NCBI GenBank assembly: GCA_036571765.1
Contig: BROE01000007.1
Coordinates: 6,860,090-6,924,089 of the forward strand
Source of the DNA: Plecoglossus altivelis
Lineage: Eukaryota; Chordata; Actinopteri; Osmeriformes; Plecoglossidae
Length of the DNA: 64,000 bases
Direction of reading: 5' to 3'
Under the pieces are notes generated by a model that searched no databases, had not been told where the DNA came from, and worked only from the letters and a program-made list of their open reading frames with translations. Below are positions 49,201-59,800 of the stretch, piece by piece (position 1 is the stretch's first letter; each line of letters opens with the position of its first letter). A program made the translations under genes and the position numbers.

Positions 49201-52089
49201 ACGTGACATCACCTCCACCCCCCCTCCCCAGAGGAACGGGTCAGGAGGGGGGCACACAGGCGGCACCAACCCCTCCGGGCTGGGCGTGGGGACCCCCGGG
49301 GCCGGACCCATGGGGCCCAGTCCTCACATGATGCGCAGAGGTGAGCCCCAGCCAGGCTGGATGAACATCTCCTCACTCTCCACGGTCATGGAGCCACGCT
49401 TGGTGTGTAGTCTGGGGTCAGTGATTCTAACGTTGCACCTCTTCGTCTAGGTACAAAGAAACCAGCCCCCGCCCCTCCTAAACCAGCCAACCCCCCTCCA
49501 GGTCAACCTAGTAACCCCTCTCCAGGCTCCACCCACTCTCTAAGCCCCACCCCCCGGCCCGTCTCCAGCCACTCCCCCACCTCCCCCACAGCCCAGCCCT
49601 GCGCCATCCCCAGACGCCACTCCAACAACCAGCCCCACATCCAGGCCCCCAACCACCCCCCTCCCCAGCCCCCCTCGCAGGTCAGCCCACCCCCGCAGCC
49701 AAGAGCTCTCCCCCAACCCCAAGGAGACACCCTGGGGACGGAGCCTTCCCCTCCAGACACCCCCACCCCACCAGACNNNNNNNNNNNNNNNNNNNNNNNN
49801 NNNNNNNNNNNNNNNNNNNNNNNNNNNNNNNNNNNNNNNNNNNNNNNNNNNNNNNNNNNNNNNNNNNNNNNNNNNNNNNNNNNNNNNNNNNNNNNNNNNN
49901 NNNNNNNNNNNNNNNNNNNNNNNNNNNNNNNNNNNNNNNNNNNNNNNNNNNNNNNNNNNNNNNNNNNNNNNNNNNNNNNNNNNNNNNNNNNNNNNNNNNN
50001 NNNNNNNNNNNNNNNNNNNNNNNNNNNNNNNNNNNNNNNNNNNNNNNNNNNNNNNNNNNNNNNNNNNNNNNNNNNNNNNNNNNNNNNNNNNNNNNNNNNN
50101 NNNNNNNNNNNNNNNNNNNNNNNNNNNNNNNNNNNNNNNNNNNNNNNNNNNNNNNNNNNNNNNNNNNNNCCCCCCCGCCATCCTCTGCCCTCCAGGACAG
50201 CCCTGGCGCCCCCTCCGTCACGCCCTTCCAGTCAGGATCCCTCCCCAGGCCGCGGCCGGTGCCCAAGCCCAGGAACAGGCCCAGTATCCCCCCTCCTCCG
50301 CAGCCCCCCAACCCTGCTGGCGACACCAACGGCCTCTGCAGCACGGCATACAAGATCATGGGTGAGACAGCCTGCTGGCTCCTTTACTTACAGTGCATAA
50401 GACACAGAGGTTAACACCAGGCGTCATATCCAACACATGGTTACACTTATGGTTGCTGCTTTGAAATCAGACTTGATCAGAGCTTCTCGCTTGTGTGTTT
50501 CCTCACGATGTAATAATGTTAGCATCGCTCGTCTTGCCAGTTCTTTAACAACGTAAATCACTATAGAGGTGCTCAAGCTCTCTTGCTCTCTCTCTAATAA
50601 GTGGTGTGTCGCAATACCTTCACAGGTTAAGGATCGCTTGTGACACAGGTTTGTAGTTTCAGTAATCCTTCAAACTAGCAGCTCCTGCACGATCAATTTG
50701 TTTGGTTTGTTTGTGCTCAACCCTGTCACGACAATGACATCATCATCCTCATCATCATCATTTATACCCTCCCCCTTCCTCTTGCACCAGTTTACCTTGG
50801 TTACCATTGATTATCAATCATTGACCTCCCATTACCCAATCATTGAATGCCAGTAACATTTTGATAAGGGTTTGCAAATGACAACCATCATATCAAGTAT
50901 TTGGAAATGTCAAACTGATCTGTCTGAAAAGCCATCAGGTTCTACAGTCTCGTTACAGTAAAACTACCTGTATGTCTTTTGCAAAGCCTTCAACTCAGAT
51001 ACATCTAATTTTACTCACAGTTTTGTATGGTGTATATTATAGACAGATACTGCATAGGCAAGTCATTTGTCCAAATGTACTTGAACTATTGTATAGGAAG
51101 CTTGTCGCAGATCGCGTCCATATCTGTAGTCCACACAGTACTAGAACCAGCAGCTGGTGTGTCTCAGAGCTGTCAATCTTCCTCAGTAATTTCATTCAAA
51201 TTTCATTCTGTATTATTTTTTATATTAGAATGACATTTCAGTGTCTCTTGCAAGCCACACTGTGTCCCAGGGGTGGTGTCCACTAGGCTGATCGATCTAA
51301 AGCATGACTCTGCAGTCACCTCCCAGCATGCCCCTCTGTCTCTGTCCACCTCATCACGGAGCCCAGGCTTCTCCCAGAGCAGCAGGCTACTTCGCCTGCC
51401 TGCCCCCTGCACACTGACACAGCCTCAGCATGATCTGGGTCTGGAGACCGGCTGGTCTTGGCTCCCCTTCTCTGCTTGAAGTCATCCCTCAGGCTGCGTG
51501 ACAAACCCTTCACGTGTCCATTCACACGCTGCCTGACACCACAGCGTTTTCACATCTTAACCTCTTGACCTTTTCATCGATCTCTATGCCAACGAGGGAG
51601 CCGCGTGCCTCACCATGGTGACGAACGACGGACTGAAGTCACTGAATGTGTTGTTGACCTGCTTGTTTGTGTGATCGTTACTTGTTCTTGTGATAGAACA
51701 AAGCATGAAGGATGAGCACCTGACATGAGAAACAATAGACATGCTTGGCCAGGCTACTAACATGCATCACCATCGTACTGTATGTGACTAGTCCTAGTCG
51801 AGGCTACATGAAGGCATTTTTCAAAGACGATCACCAAGAGTAGGACATTCCCTAACAGAAGTATATTCTCTTTGACACATTGACATGTTGCCATGATGGT
51901 CTGTGTTAGACACCGTCCTCGTCCACCTGGTTGACCTTGTGTTGTTGTCCCCCAGACCCCGCCCTCTCCCTGAAGGGGATGACCAGAGCCTTGATCCCTG
52001 ACTTCGCTGTGGACCAGCAGCCAGTGACGGCCGCCCCCGTGCCCTCTCACAGAGACTCTGAGCTGGACACTGAGAGCACCGTCCTGTGA
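31491..52089 (+). CDS. arhgap17: Rho GTPase-activating protein 17 (RICH1/nadrin)
   Basis: This protein turns off Cdc42/Rac at cell junctions. Coding exons: 31491-31543, 37894-37933, 41355-41459, 42348-42424, 42958-43069, 43363-43439, 43807-43924, 44178-44246, 44442-44523, 45300-45427, 46294-46405, 46509-46590, 46700-46780, 47197-47310, 47416-47507, 47623-47779, 48185-48442, 49189-49340, 49451-50361 (with gap) and 51956-52089. The start MKKQFNRMKQLANQTVGRAE is near identical to human. Exons 1-9 form the BAR domain (QLAADMYNFFSKEG, LLEAQADYHRKSL). Exons 10-15 form RhoGAP with the arginine finger in GLFRI (about residue 291), KMTPSNIAIVLGPNLLW and IIQHADWFFPE. The rest is proline rich (KKPAPAPPKP, PRPRPVPKPRNRPS). 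It ends DTESTVL, a class I PDZ ligand. An N run breaks exon 19, so roughly 985 residues is an estimate. Confidence 0.96.
32665..32810. repeat. CT-rich simple repeat
   Basis: Runs of ctctctctcgctctcttgcgctctcc in arhgap17 intron 1; frames in it are Leu/Ser repeats. Confidence 0.9.
33685..34305. repeat. Large purine-rich minisatellite in arhgap17 intron 1
   Basis: About twenty copies of a 28-36 base unit centred on agacagttgaacggagg and tagagaaggagagag, with copy-to-copy changes (cggagg or ctgagg). The strand is almost all purine except for the cagttgaac core. The minus-strand frame encodes a Leu-Ser-Pro repeat that should not be taken as a protein. Confidence 0.95.
38236..38296. repeat. (CCAG)n/(GCAG)n tetramer array
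   Basis: ccagccagccag passes into about 12 copies of gcag/caggc in arhgap17 intron 2. Confidence 0.95.
39714..39768. repeat. (TG)n microsatellite
   Basis: A pure TG tract of about 27 units in arhgap17 intron 2. Confidence 0.95.
40663..40782. repeat. GAGAGAGAAATACGAA repeat and GA tract
   Basis: Five or more copies of a 16-base unit agagagagaaatacga, then a GA-rich tail, in arhgap17 intron 2. Confidence 0.9.
40955..41240. repeat. 21-bp minisatellite (ccacacatggcagacatggtg)
   Basis: About 13 copies of a 21-base unit with single-base variants. Because the unit is seven codons and lacks stops in several frames, it gives heptapeptide repeats on both strands (ATHGRHG and MADMVPH on plus, CHVWHHV on minus). 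It lies about 115 bases before exon 3 of arhgap17. Confidence 0.95.
41475..41562. repeat. (CA)n with AAGCACTGTCACGCT interruptions
   Basis: A CA tract followed by three copies of a unit cacacacacaagcactgtcacgct starts 16 bases into arhgap17 intron 3, just after the donor site. Confidence 0.9.
43074..43172. repeat. (CT)n-(CTCA)n-(CA)n compound microsatellite
   Basis: The array begins five bases after the exon 5 splice donor of arhgap17. Confidence 0.95.
43500..43806. repeat. Degenerate TCTG/TCTC array
   Basis: Most of arhgap17 intron 6 is a CT/TG-rich array (tctgtctctctgtgtg) that runs right up to the exon 7 acceptor, providing its pyrimidine tract. A near-duplicate of ctcataatggcttattg/actg occurs at 43503 and 43578. 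Confidence 0.9.
43936..44015. repeat. (CTGT)n tetranucleotide array
   Basis: About 19 pure copies of ctgt start roughly 12 bases after the exon 7 donor of arhgap17. Confidence 0.97.
44521..44785. repeat. Minisatellite carrying the exon 9 splice donor
   Basis: Units of 35-60 bases, each made of aggtacagcc, a short C-rich part, a CA tract and ctctctctc. The first aaggtacagc is the real exon 9 donor of arhgap17. At 44572/73, 44629/30, 44670/71, 44705/06 and 44773/74 the unit junction reads pyrimidine tract-CAG directly followed by GTACAG, so an acceptor and a donor are fused. Confidence 0.9.
44826..44945. repeat. 19-bp repeat tacagtatggacagtcctt
   Basis: Six or so copies of a 19-base unit with one-base variants (gtatagacagtcctg) in arhgap17 intron 9. 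Confidence 0.9.
45428..45576. repeat. GGGA-rich minisatellite after exon 10
   Basis: Units such as gggagggagggaggaaggaatgat start within the exon 10 donor region (GAG then gtaggagggatggg) of arhgap17. The G-rich strand is the transcribed RNA sense and could fold into G-quadruplexes. Confidence 0.9.
46797..47108. repeat. 17-bp minisatellite cagcacccaccctccac
   Basis: About 18 copies of a 17-base unit in arhgap17 intron 13, starting about 15 bases after the exon 13 donor. The sense frame gives Pro/Ser/Thr/His repeats that could be mistaken for more proline-rich coding sequence, but the exon 13 to 14 junction is in frame without it. Confidence 0.93.
49777..50169. other. Assembly gap (393 N) in arhgap17 exon 19
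   Basis: The run of N lies inside the proline-rich exon. The frame before it ends at a codon boundary and the frame after it resumes two bases in, so the true missing length must be one more than a multiple of three; 393 is therefore not exact. Confidence 0.98.
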
Positions 52090-53465
52090 GGAAGGGCACG
52101 CGCTCGGGTTCCGAATCAAGCACACCTTCCTGCCTACCCTCCCCCCCTGCCCCTTTCCTGCCTCCTCCCTCCAGTGGCTGTGTCCCAGCACCACCCTCTG
52201 CCCCTTGACTGCCACACCTCAGCTGCTCTCTCTCTGACACACACTTTCTCTCTCTCTCTCTTTCTCTTTCTGACACACACACATACACTCTTTCTCTCTC
52301 TCTCTTTCTCTCTCTGACACACACACACACACACACTCTTTCTCTCTCAGTCACACTCTCTGCAGCCCTGTTACAGCTCCTGCTCCAGTCGTGTACTTGA
52401 TAGCTGTCACTCTGTAGCATTGACAAAGCCGTGATGAAGCTTTGTATAACTGGATGACGCACAGAAAGAGTTACAATAAAGATAGTGAGGAATAGACCAG
52501 TGGATTTGGATGGGATGTTGCACCTGGAAGGGACAGGGTGTGAGTTGGCAACTATGAATTGACAAGACCAGTAGTGGTGTGAAGTGATGGTTGTTTATTG
52601 ACCAAGGCCTTAGATTATGAATTAAGAACTTTTAGTTTTGTCTCTCAACCACAGGAAATGTGTTGGGAATTGTAGAAACCAAAAAAAGAAAAGAAAAGAC
52701 AAACATGTCTGTTGCTGAAAGTGTAGCTGGTGACTGCAGGTTTCCAGTCTGATCAGACCACTTCTGTACCTGTTTTGTATGAAACGCCTCCTTTTTCACC
52801 TGTTCTGTCTGTATATTTTCCCCTTCCAAACAGCACATTCCCTGTGGCTTGAGTAAACTGCAGTCTTTCGGATCATGCCTTACTGTATTAGCACTGCTAG
52901 CATACGGCACATGCTAGTAGTGGTAGACCCCTTGAGTTACCCTACATGCTGTATGTTCTAGCTTTGTCGTCGATAACTATTTTGCCTTTCTATTTGTCAT
53001 GTTTACTCTGATGTTGCTGGGGCATTAAAATGACTTTGAGTGAATGTAGGGAAAGGTGATCGGAAGCGCTTCTCCACTTTCATCTGTGCTGATAGCTTCA
53101 GACTCACTCAGAATGATTCCAAATGCCCCTGGTAGCGTCTTCGGGAGATCTTCCAGATGAACAGGTTTCCGTGTGGAAGATTCTCCTTTCTAACAGGCTG
53201 AGCTGGGTTTACAAGCTGTACAATCTCAGTGGTGAGGTGGTGTTAGATTGGCCAAGGCCAGAAAAGCTTTTTCTGTTTTCTATATGTGTGTGTAAAGTTT
53301 TTTGCTTTTGCCTTGAATATAACACAGGGATAGGTTAATGAACCGCCCGCTATGGTACCTATAGCAAAGGGTTGGATGCGTTAGTTGCCCTGGAAATGAG
53401 TCCATCATATGTACTGTTTTTCAGTGACACTCATGCCTTTAGTCTTGCTGGTATTTCCTGCCCTC

Positions 53466-53509
<44 letters not shown>

Positions 53510-53735
53510 GTCTCTCTCTCCCTCTCTCTCTCTCATACCTCGCTGCCTTATCCTTCAGCATAGAGGACTCCCTAGTGAGGGACTCAGAAACGAACAAATG
53601 CCATGAAACTAGAGACGTGAAGATGGTCCTGCATTTGGAGCTCAGTAGTTTGATATACAGATTGTTGAGCTGATTTATGAAATAAAATGTTATATGAATG
53701 CTTGGTTATACTCCCTTTCCAAAGAAAATAAACTA
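52090..53735 (+). other. arhgap17: arhgap17 3' untranslated region
   Basis: The first poly(A) signal is AATAAA at 52475-52480, with later ones at 53681-53686 and 53727-53732. CT and CA tracts occur near 52230-52350 and 53465-53535. No separate gene is seen. Confidence 0.6.
52475..52480 (+). terminator. arhgap17: Proximal poly(A) signal of arhgap17
   Basis: AATAAA 386 bases after the stop codon. Confidence 0.65.
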
Positions 53736-53761
53736 TAAGAAGAAAATGGAATAGCGTTGTC

Positions 53762-53767
53762 TTTATT
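53762..53767 (-). terminator. Poly(A) signal of unidentified gene
   Basis: AATAAA on the minus strand, about 275 bases beyond the stop of the gene at 54041. It lies only 30 bases from the most distal plus-strand AATAAA of arhgap17. Confidence 0.55.
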
Positions 53768-54040
53768 ATGTTGCATACTCACTCCTGCTAATACAGGGTT
53801 TCATTGGGGGATGTACTATAACAGAATACGATGCTTGTCAACACACTTCTCTTCACTGTGTCTCTCATTCAGCTACCAGCATAGCCTGCGATGGGTTGGC
53901 CACACAATCTCTACAAAGAGAAACAGAACCTGGGTTTATAGTGTTGCCACACATTTGTTCTCTCACCCTTTAAATCTCTCTACTTGTCACTCTCACCCCC
54001 TCCCCCTCCCTCTCTGTTCCTCTAAGCACACATGAAGGCC

Positions 54041-54585
54041 CTACAGGGCAGGAGCTGTACCAGAGTCCATGAGGATGTGCTGGGGCTTGGTGTAGACCTC
54101 CAGATAGATGGAGGCAGAGCGGAGAATGGGACTGTGACAGAGGTGAAGCACTGTGTCTTCCTCAAGAACCAAAGCCTGCTCCTGGGCATCCAGCCCTGGC
54201 AAGGTGCCCTGCTGAACACACACACACACACCAGACACTTACAAACCTGTTTTGTAGTACAAGAAATGTCAACTTTGCCCCTCAGCCGACTCGGTGGCAG
54301 CTTAGCAGCATGCAGTTCAGCGAGAATAGAAACGTAAAGGGGGCAGGAGAGAGAGGAGAGGGTTCTTCATGTACTTTCCGTGTGAGCAGGTGGAGACAGA
54401 GCTTGTAGATGATGGCCAGGCAGTCAGGAACCAGGGTCTCCACAGACTCCGTCTGAGGGGAGGTGTCCTGGAGGCTGAGGGGGGGAGTCACAAAACGGTA
54501 ACCCCACGACGAGAAAAGCCGGCTGGGGATCATGTGGGACGTCACCAGGATCCTGCCCTGCTGCAGAGGAGAGGAAGAGCTGGGC

Positions 54586-54636
<51 letters not shown>

Positions 54637-55648
54637 CAGCAGGGTGGGCACCAGATCAGCAAGACAGTGTAACTTCAGAGGTTCTTGGTTGTGAAGACAT
54701 GCTAAGCTTGAAGGAGATATTACCTGGGATTTTGCTCCATGTTGTGTATATCTTTCAGTAGCTGTGTCAGAACATCTGTAGAGGACTGCAAGTAAAGAAA
54801 AGGCCTAAAACATATGATGGAGTTAGCCAAGTCCTACACGTAGTCTACATGAGGGTCTACATGAGGGTTAGAACCTCTAAGACTAACAAGTTGAGCAAGG
54901 AGGTCGCACCTCTAGCACATGGATGATGCATTTAGGATATAACAGGAGGACACCAGTAACTCCCTCAGTCTGTGTGTTTTTCTGAAACTTTGAGAAAAAA
55001 CCATCGTAGTACTCTGTGAATGTAAAAGTACATATTTAAATTCAACGCATGGTTCATGATTATATTATGAGTATCCTTTTTATGACAATGGTCACTACTA
55101 TTTATTGAGACCACATTCAGACTATATAATTTATTTTAAAATAGATTTTCATATTTTTTTCTGCAACAACTTAATAGTTCTGTCACAGTGTGTGCCATGC
55201 ATATGGCAATTGTAACACATAGTAAAATATTTGAAGATAGGCCTTATATGAAAAGCAGGCAACTGATGGCACTGGCTTGGTGTTGCAGAGCTCCAACACT
55301 GTTTTTGAGAAGGAATTACCTCCAATAGAGGTCCGTTTTTCTTCTGAGTGAAACTGTGGAGATGTAGCTGCCACATACACCAATCTGTGAACGAATTCTT
55401 TCTTTAAAACAACAGGACAGTTTGGTTAGACTATATTGAACACTTATAGGGTCAGCGCGTTCACACTCCGAAGTGAGCAGTAATGCACAGTTGGCTAAAA
55501 TCGGCTTTTCAGAAAGATAAAGTTGACTTACTTTGTCATTAGATTTCTGCTTGTCGTAATCGGCAAACAATGAGTTTTTGTATGCGTTGTAATATACGTT
55601 CACGCAAACATTAGTAGCTAAAGTTGAGGGCAGCGAATTTCCGGCCAT
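54041..55648 (-). CDS. Unidentified five-exon protein of about 200 residues
   Basis: Exons 55532-55648, 55320-55397, 54724-54785, 54375-54552 and 54041-54208 join with matching phases and GT/AG borders into a continuous frame of 201 codons. This coherence is strong evidence for a real gene. The protein starts MAGNSLPSTLATNVCVNVYY. The middle has FTDWCMWQLHLHSFTQKK, then a likely helix DVLTQLLKDIHNMEQNP and ILVTSHMIPSRLFSSWGY. The end has VPDCLAIIYKLCLHLLTRK and SASIYLEVYTKPQHIL. No signal peptide, clear membrane span or known motif is seen. The second exon acceptor (AAAG before AATTCG) was chosen because it alone keeps the frame. The gene sits between arhgap17 (tail to tail) and grid2ip (same strand). 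I do not recognise the family and give no function. Confidence 0.75.
54588..54642. repeat. (GA)n repeat
   Basis: A GA tract in intron 3 of the unidentified gene, 36 bases upstream (minus strand) of its fourth exon, where it serves as a long CT pyrimidine tract. Confidence 0.9.
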
Positions 55649-55732
55649 TTCACTAAAATATTCACTATGGCAACAGCATCACCCAACGTGTGTACCAGAA
55701 AATAGACGATAGTAGTCGCGAGAAGGTCAATG

Positions 55733-55738
55733 TTTATT
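55733..55738 (-). terminator. grid2ip: Possible poly(A) signal of grid2ip
   Basis: AATAAA on the minus strand about 1.08 kb after the grid2ip stop and only 85 bases upstream of the start codon of the next minus-strand gene. The stretch 55739-56822 would be the grid2ip 3' untranslated region. Confidence 0.5.
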
Positions 55739-56822
55739 TAGTCAAGCGAAAGGCTACAATTGTGTCGAAAGCAAATATTTAACATACATTTTAAATACAG
55801 GACGGTAACAAGATGCTTTCAGTTTAAACATAGAAAACATATAAAAGTAATGTTTCAATAAACGATCTATCAATTTAAGTAGACCACACGATGCAGTTAG
55901 TTTTGTTCAGTACACATTTCAGAGAAAGGAATCAATTTCATCTACGTTAGTAAATCATTTCAGATGCACAATATATTTCCACGTAAAATACAACACCTGA
56001 ACCAACATGCAAATGATTTGGACAAATAGTTAACACTGTATTCCGTTTGTAACCTGACAAGCAGTGCAGCAAGAAGAAATACTGATCTGATTCAATAGAT
56101 GGTTGAGGATAGGAACATCAGTTTCATAATGTCAGGAAATAAAGAGAAGATAAATCAAATAATACTAAAAAACTAAAGAGACAATGATATCACAATGCAT
56201 GTGAAATGTGTATGACAGATGTCATGTATAAGATGAAGATGTATAATGATCAGGAGAGACGGATTAGCTTGATATCACCCTTCTCTGTTCTGCTGAGATA
56301 CTGGTGTTAGAAGGACTGCATCTGAGCCAGAAACCTGCCAAAGGTACTGGGATGTAGTATCCAGTACATGGTAGTCATGGTGAGGGATGACGGAGAGCAA
56401 AGTTCAGCTGATTTGATGCACACGATCAGCATAATGGTATGTAAATCTAAAGTGTGTTGTTTTACTGTGCATGTCTGTAAATATTCAACACACTGACTCA
56501 CCTGCCCACTTCTAGATACATTCGGCTGCTTCTGAATCATGTCACGCCTTCTCATATACTTCAAGAGCCTATATAGTAGCGCTTTATTTCAAATATAGTC
56601 ATATCAAATATAAAATCATATGATCTTAGAATTACGTATTCTGGAGTCGTACTTAATATAGTTCTGCTAGTGTCACATGGTCTCTGTTCCAGTGGTTCTC
56701 AGTGTCTGTGTGATCTTGGCACTTTGGTTGAGGAGAGCAGAGTGAAGGAGAGAAGCCGATTGGCCAATGGCATCCTGGCTAGCAAGACAATTGGCTAAGA
56801 AGGAGACCTCCACTGGCTGTGT

Positions 56823-59800
56823 TTACCAGGCTAGGGGGGAGGAGAGTCGGGGGCTGCGAGGGTTGTCTGTAGCCTGTGTCTCAGTCAAAGCTCTCTGGAA
56901 ATAGAAATAAGCATGAGGGCCATGCATTACAATTGAATATGTAACAGTTTAGAAATGTACACCCTGGACATTTTTGATTATCAATGTCCTTTTAGTAATC
57001 ACAAGGATTCCAATCCTTGACCCACACGTATTCTGTTTCTAAAAAGCCATCCAATGTCTCACCTCAAACTTGGAGGTGAATTCAGCGAAGATGGCGAAGA
57101 AGGCTTCTGTGGACGTGGTCTTGCTGTCTTCTCCAAAGTAGGATGCCACCTTGGAGAACTCCTCCATGGCCCTCAGCTGCAGTGAGTCCAGTGACTGCAC
57201 TGCCGGGTGGCTGTTCTCTAGGAAGCCCTGCCACGCCAGGGTCAAGGGTCAAACTAGGGTCGCAATTTACTGCCAATACACCATTCAGTTGTTACCATTC
57301 AGACGTATTTATGTTATACAATCTGAGTACAAATGAGTAGCATCCACCTGCCAATCATCAACGTTTCTACTGGTCAAAGAGGACAACCCTTCTCTGAGGG
57401 GCTATTTGTAGGCGGAAGGATACGCTCATGATGCTGGCAAAGTGGTCCTCAGGTGTAGCAGGGATCTTCGTGCAGGCCGTCCTGATCTCCTGTATGGTGG
57501 CATGGATGTCATTCAGCTCTGCCTTCAGAACTCGATGGTTTACTGGAGGAACAAAACAGATTAAAAACTTTTACAACTACACCTTTCCATAACCTTTACT
57601 CAAAGGAATTTTAGAACGTTTTCTGACTCAGAGTGACCTTAAGTAATTCAAGTCAGGAAGAAGGAAGAGTGAGTTTGGGTGTGTTACTGTACCTTTGGCT
57701 GCCAGCGGTACAGTTGTGAGGTCCCTGGCAAAGTTGAGCAGCTCAGGGAAATGTTGGCACAGTGATTTGGCCAGAATGTGGAGGAAAGTCGATTTTCCAT
57801 CCACTGTTTTAGTGGTGCTGAGCTACAAAGCAGAAGGAAAGGTATTAGAAGTAGTTAGATAGAATCTTGGTGTAACTCTGTAAACAGACTCTAATACCAA
57901 ACAAAAGACTCTGCAGTCAGGGTGCGTACAGATACCTCAGTGAGAAAGTTGATCTTGAAGCCGGTGGTCTTGTTGGTCTTGGGTTGACCATTATTGAGGT
58001 AATTCCCCATTGCTAGAACAAACTGTGGGAAGACACATCCATCTTACCAACCAACCAACAGACCAAAACCAGGCAACCATCAAGTCAGCAAATCAATCAT
58101 TCCACCAATGAGCGAGCTATGTGACCTCTAGGATCTTGGCCAGTTTCTTGCTGGTCCGAAGCTCCACAGAAGCCTTGTAGATACATTCATATCCTGCCCT
58201 CATCTCCTCAGTCTTCTCCTGCAGGGTGCTCTTAAAGTGGAGGCTTCGCAGACGCATCTTATACTCTGGCACCATCAACATCTGCCACACAAACACACGT
58301 GCCACAGTCATTTCAAGGCATTTTGGGATTACAACCATTTTGTAACTGCCCAATCAGAGAACAATAGAACCTCCATCTGATTACCTGGAAGATGAATTTG
58401 TCTGGCTCGCTGAGTTTGGTGAGGTCCTGGTCAAACTGCTGGTACTGCTTGACCTCCTCGTCGTCTGGGGCATACAGGAGCAGCTGTTTGATGTGAGCTG
58501 GTTCCAGACGGTCAGAGCTCAGGGTCATCAGCATCTGGCGTAGCTCCCCTGGAGACAGCTTCAGATGGGCGATCAGGATGGCTGAGGGCAGAGGAGGGTG
58601 CAGAGGACACCGTTTATAGTAATGTGCTGTATAGGTAGTGCCCTGTTGCAAACCCTTTACACGTGAAAAGAAAAAGAAACAGTGGGAATATATTCACATA
58701 CTGAACCATTTTACTCAGAAGCACCAGGCCTAGGTCCAACCTTAACCCCCAACCTCATGCCCCAGCACCAGCCCTGCTGTGACGCTATGACCTGGACCCA
58801 TGCCTTGCCCTGGCCCTGCCCCCAGTACTCACAGGCATTGTAGGCCTTCTTATGAGACAGGATCTCCACCACATCCCTCTTCTTAAAGCTTTCTGGCATG
58901 AAGGCTGGCTCTGGAGGGGAGACTGACATGTTTAATCACTGTGTCAGCATAGGTTCTCCAGGCACCAGGAGGGGAGGGACACACATGTTACGGTGGAGAG
59001 ATGAAGAGGAGGAGAACTGATGGGAAGTGACAGTTGGGAAAGAGGTGGAGGGGACCGAGGGGAGTTTGGAGATTGAGAATGAGAGAGGGGAGATGGAGGA
59101 TGACGGAGGGGGGTGAGGAGCAGGAGATGGTGCCTGAATGGAGAATGAGTGTGCTGAGGAGCTGGACGGAGCAGCCCCCAACAGGATTATGGTCAACATG
59201 AGTCTGAACAAGCTGGGCTGTGAACACAACAACAGGCTGGATCAGCATGGCACCACAACATGACAGGGAACAGTGAGGATGGTGAGATGAGCAGTGGGCA
59301 GCAGTCTGGAAGAACTTACTGGAACTGCGCTGAGTACCAAAGTGCAACTCCAGATCCAGATACTTCACCATGTCGCTCAGCTTGTCGTAGTCAGGATCTT
59401 CACCAAGCTGGAAGTAGAGAGAGATAGACATAAAGAGAGAGAGACATTGAGAGAGAGACAGTGAGAAAGAGTGAGAGAGACTGGGACAAAGGGGCAGAAA
59501 GCAATGGCAGGAGGGATTTGCTGGCATTGAGAGGTATTGGTAACATTCTTTCTACTCCCTATTCTATTACATAAATGTCAACTTTCCATTAAAAAGTATT
59601 GTATTCTTGCATCAGCAGTGTTGACATTTAGTCTTTCAGATGCAGACAGAATGAGGGTTTCAATTTTTTATGGTATCTCATTCCAAAGGGCTTCAGCAAT
59701 ACACTTTACCGAGACATGTCATTTCTCCTTTCTAGCTTGGGGATTTTAATGATCATATTGTCTAGAGTCTAGACAGTTCAAGAACATCTTCTGCATGACT

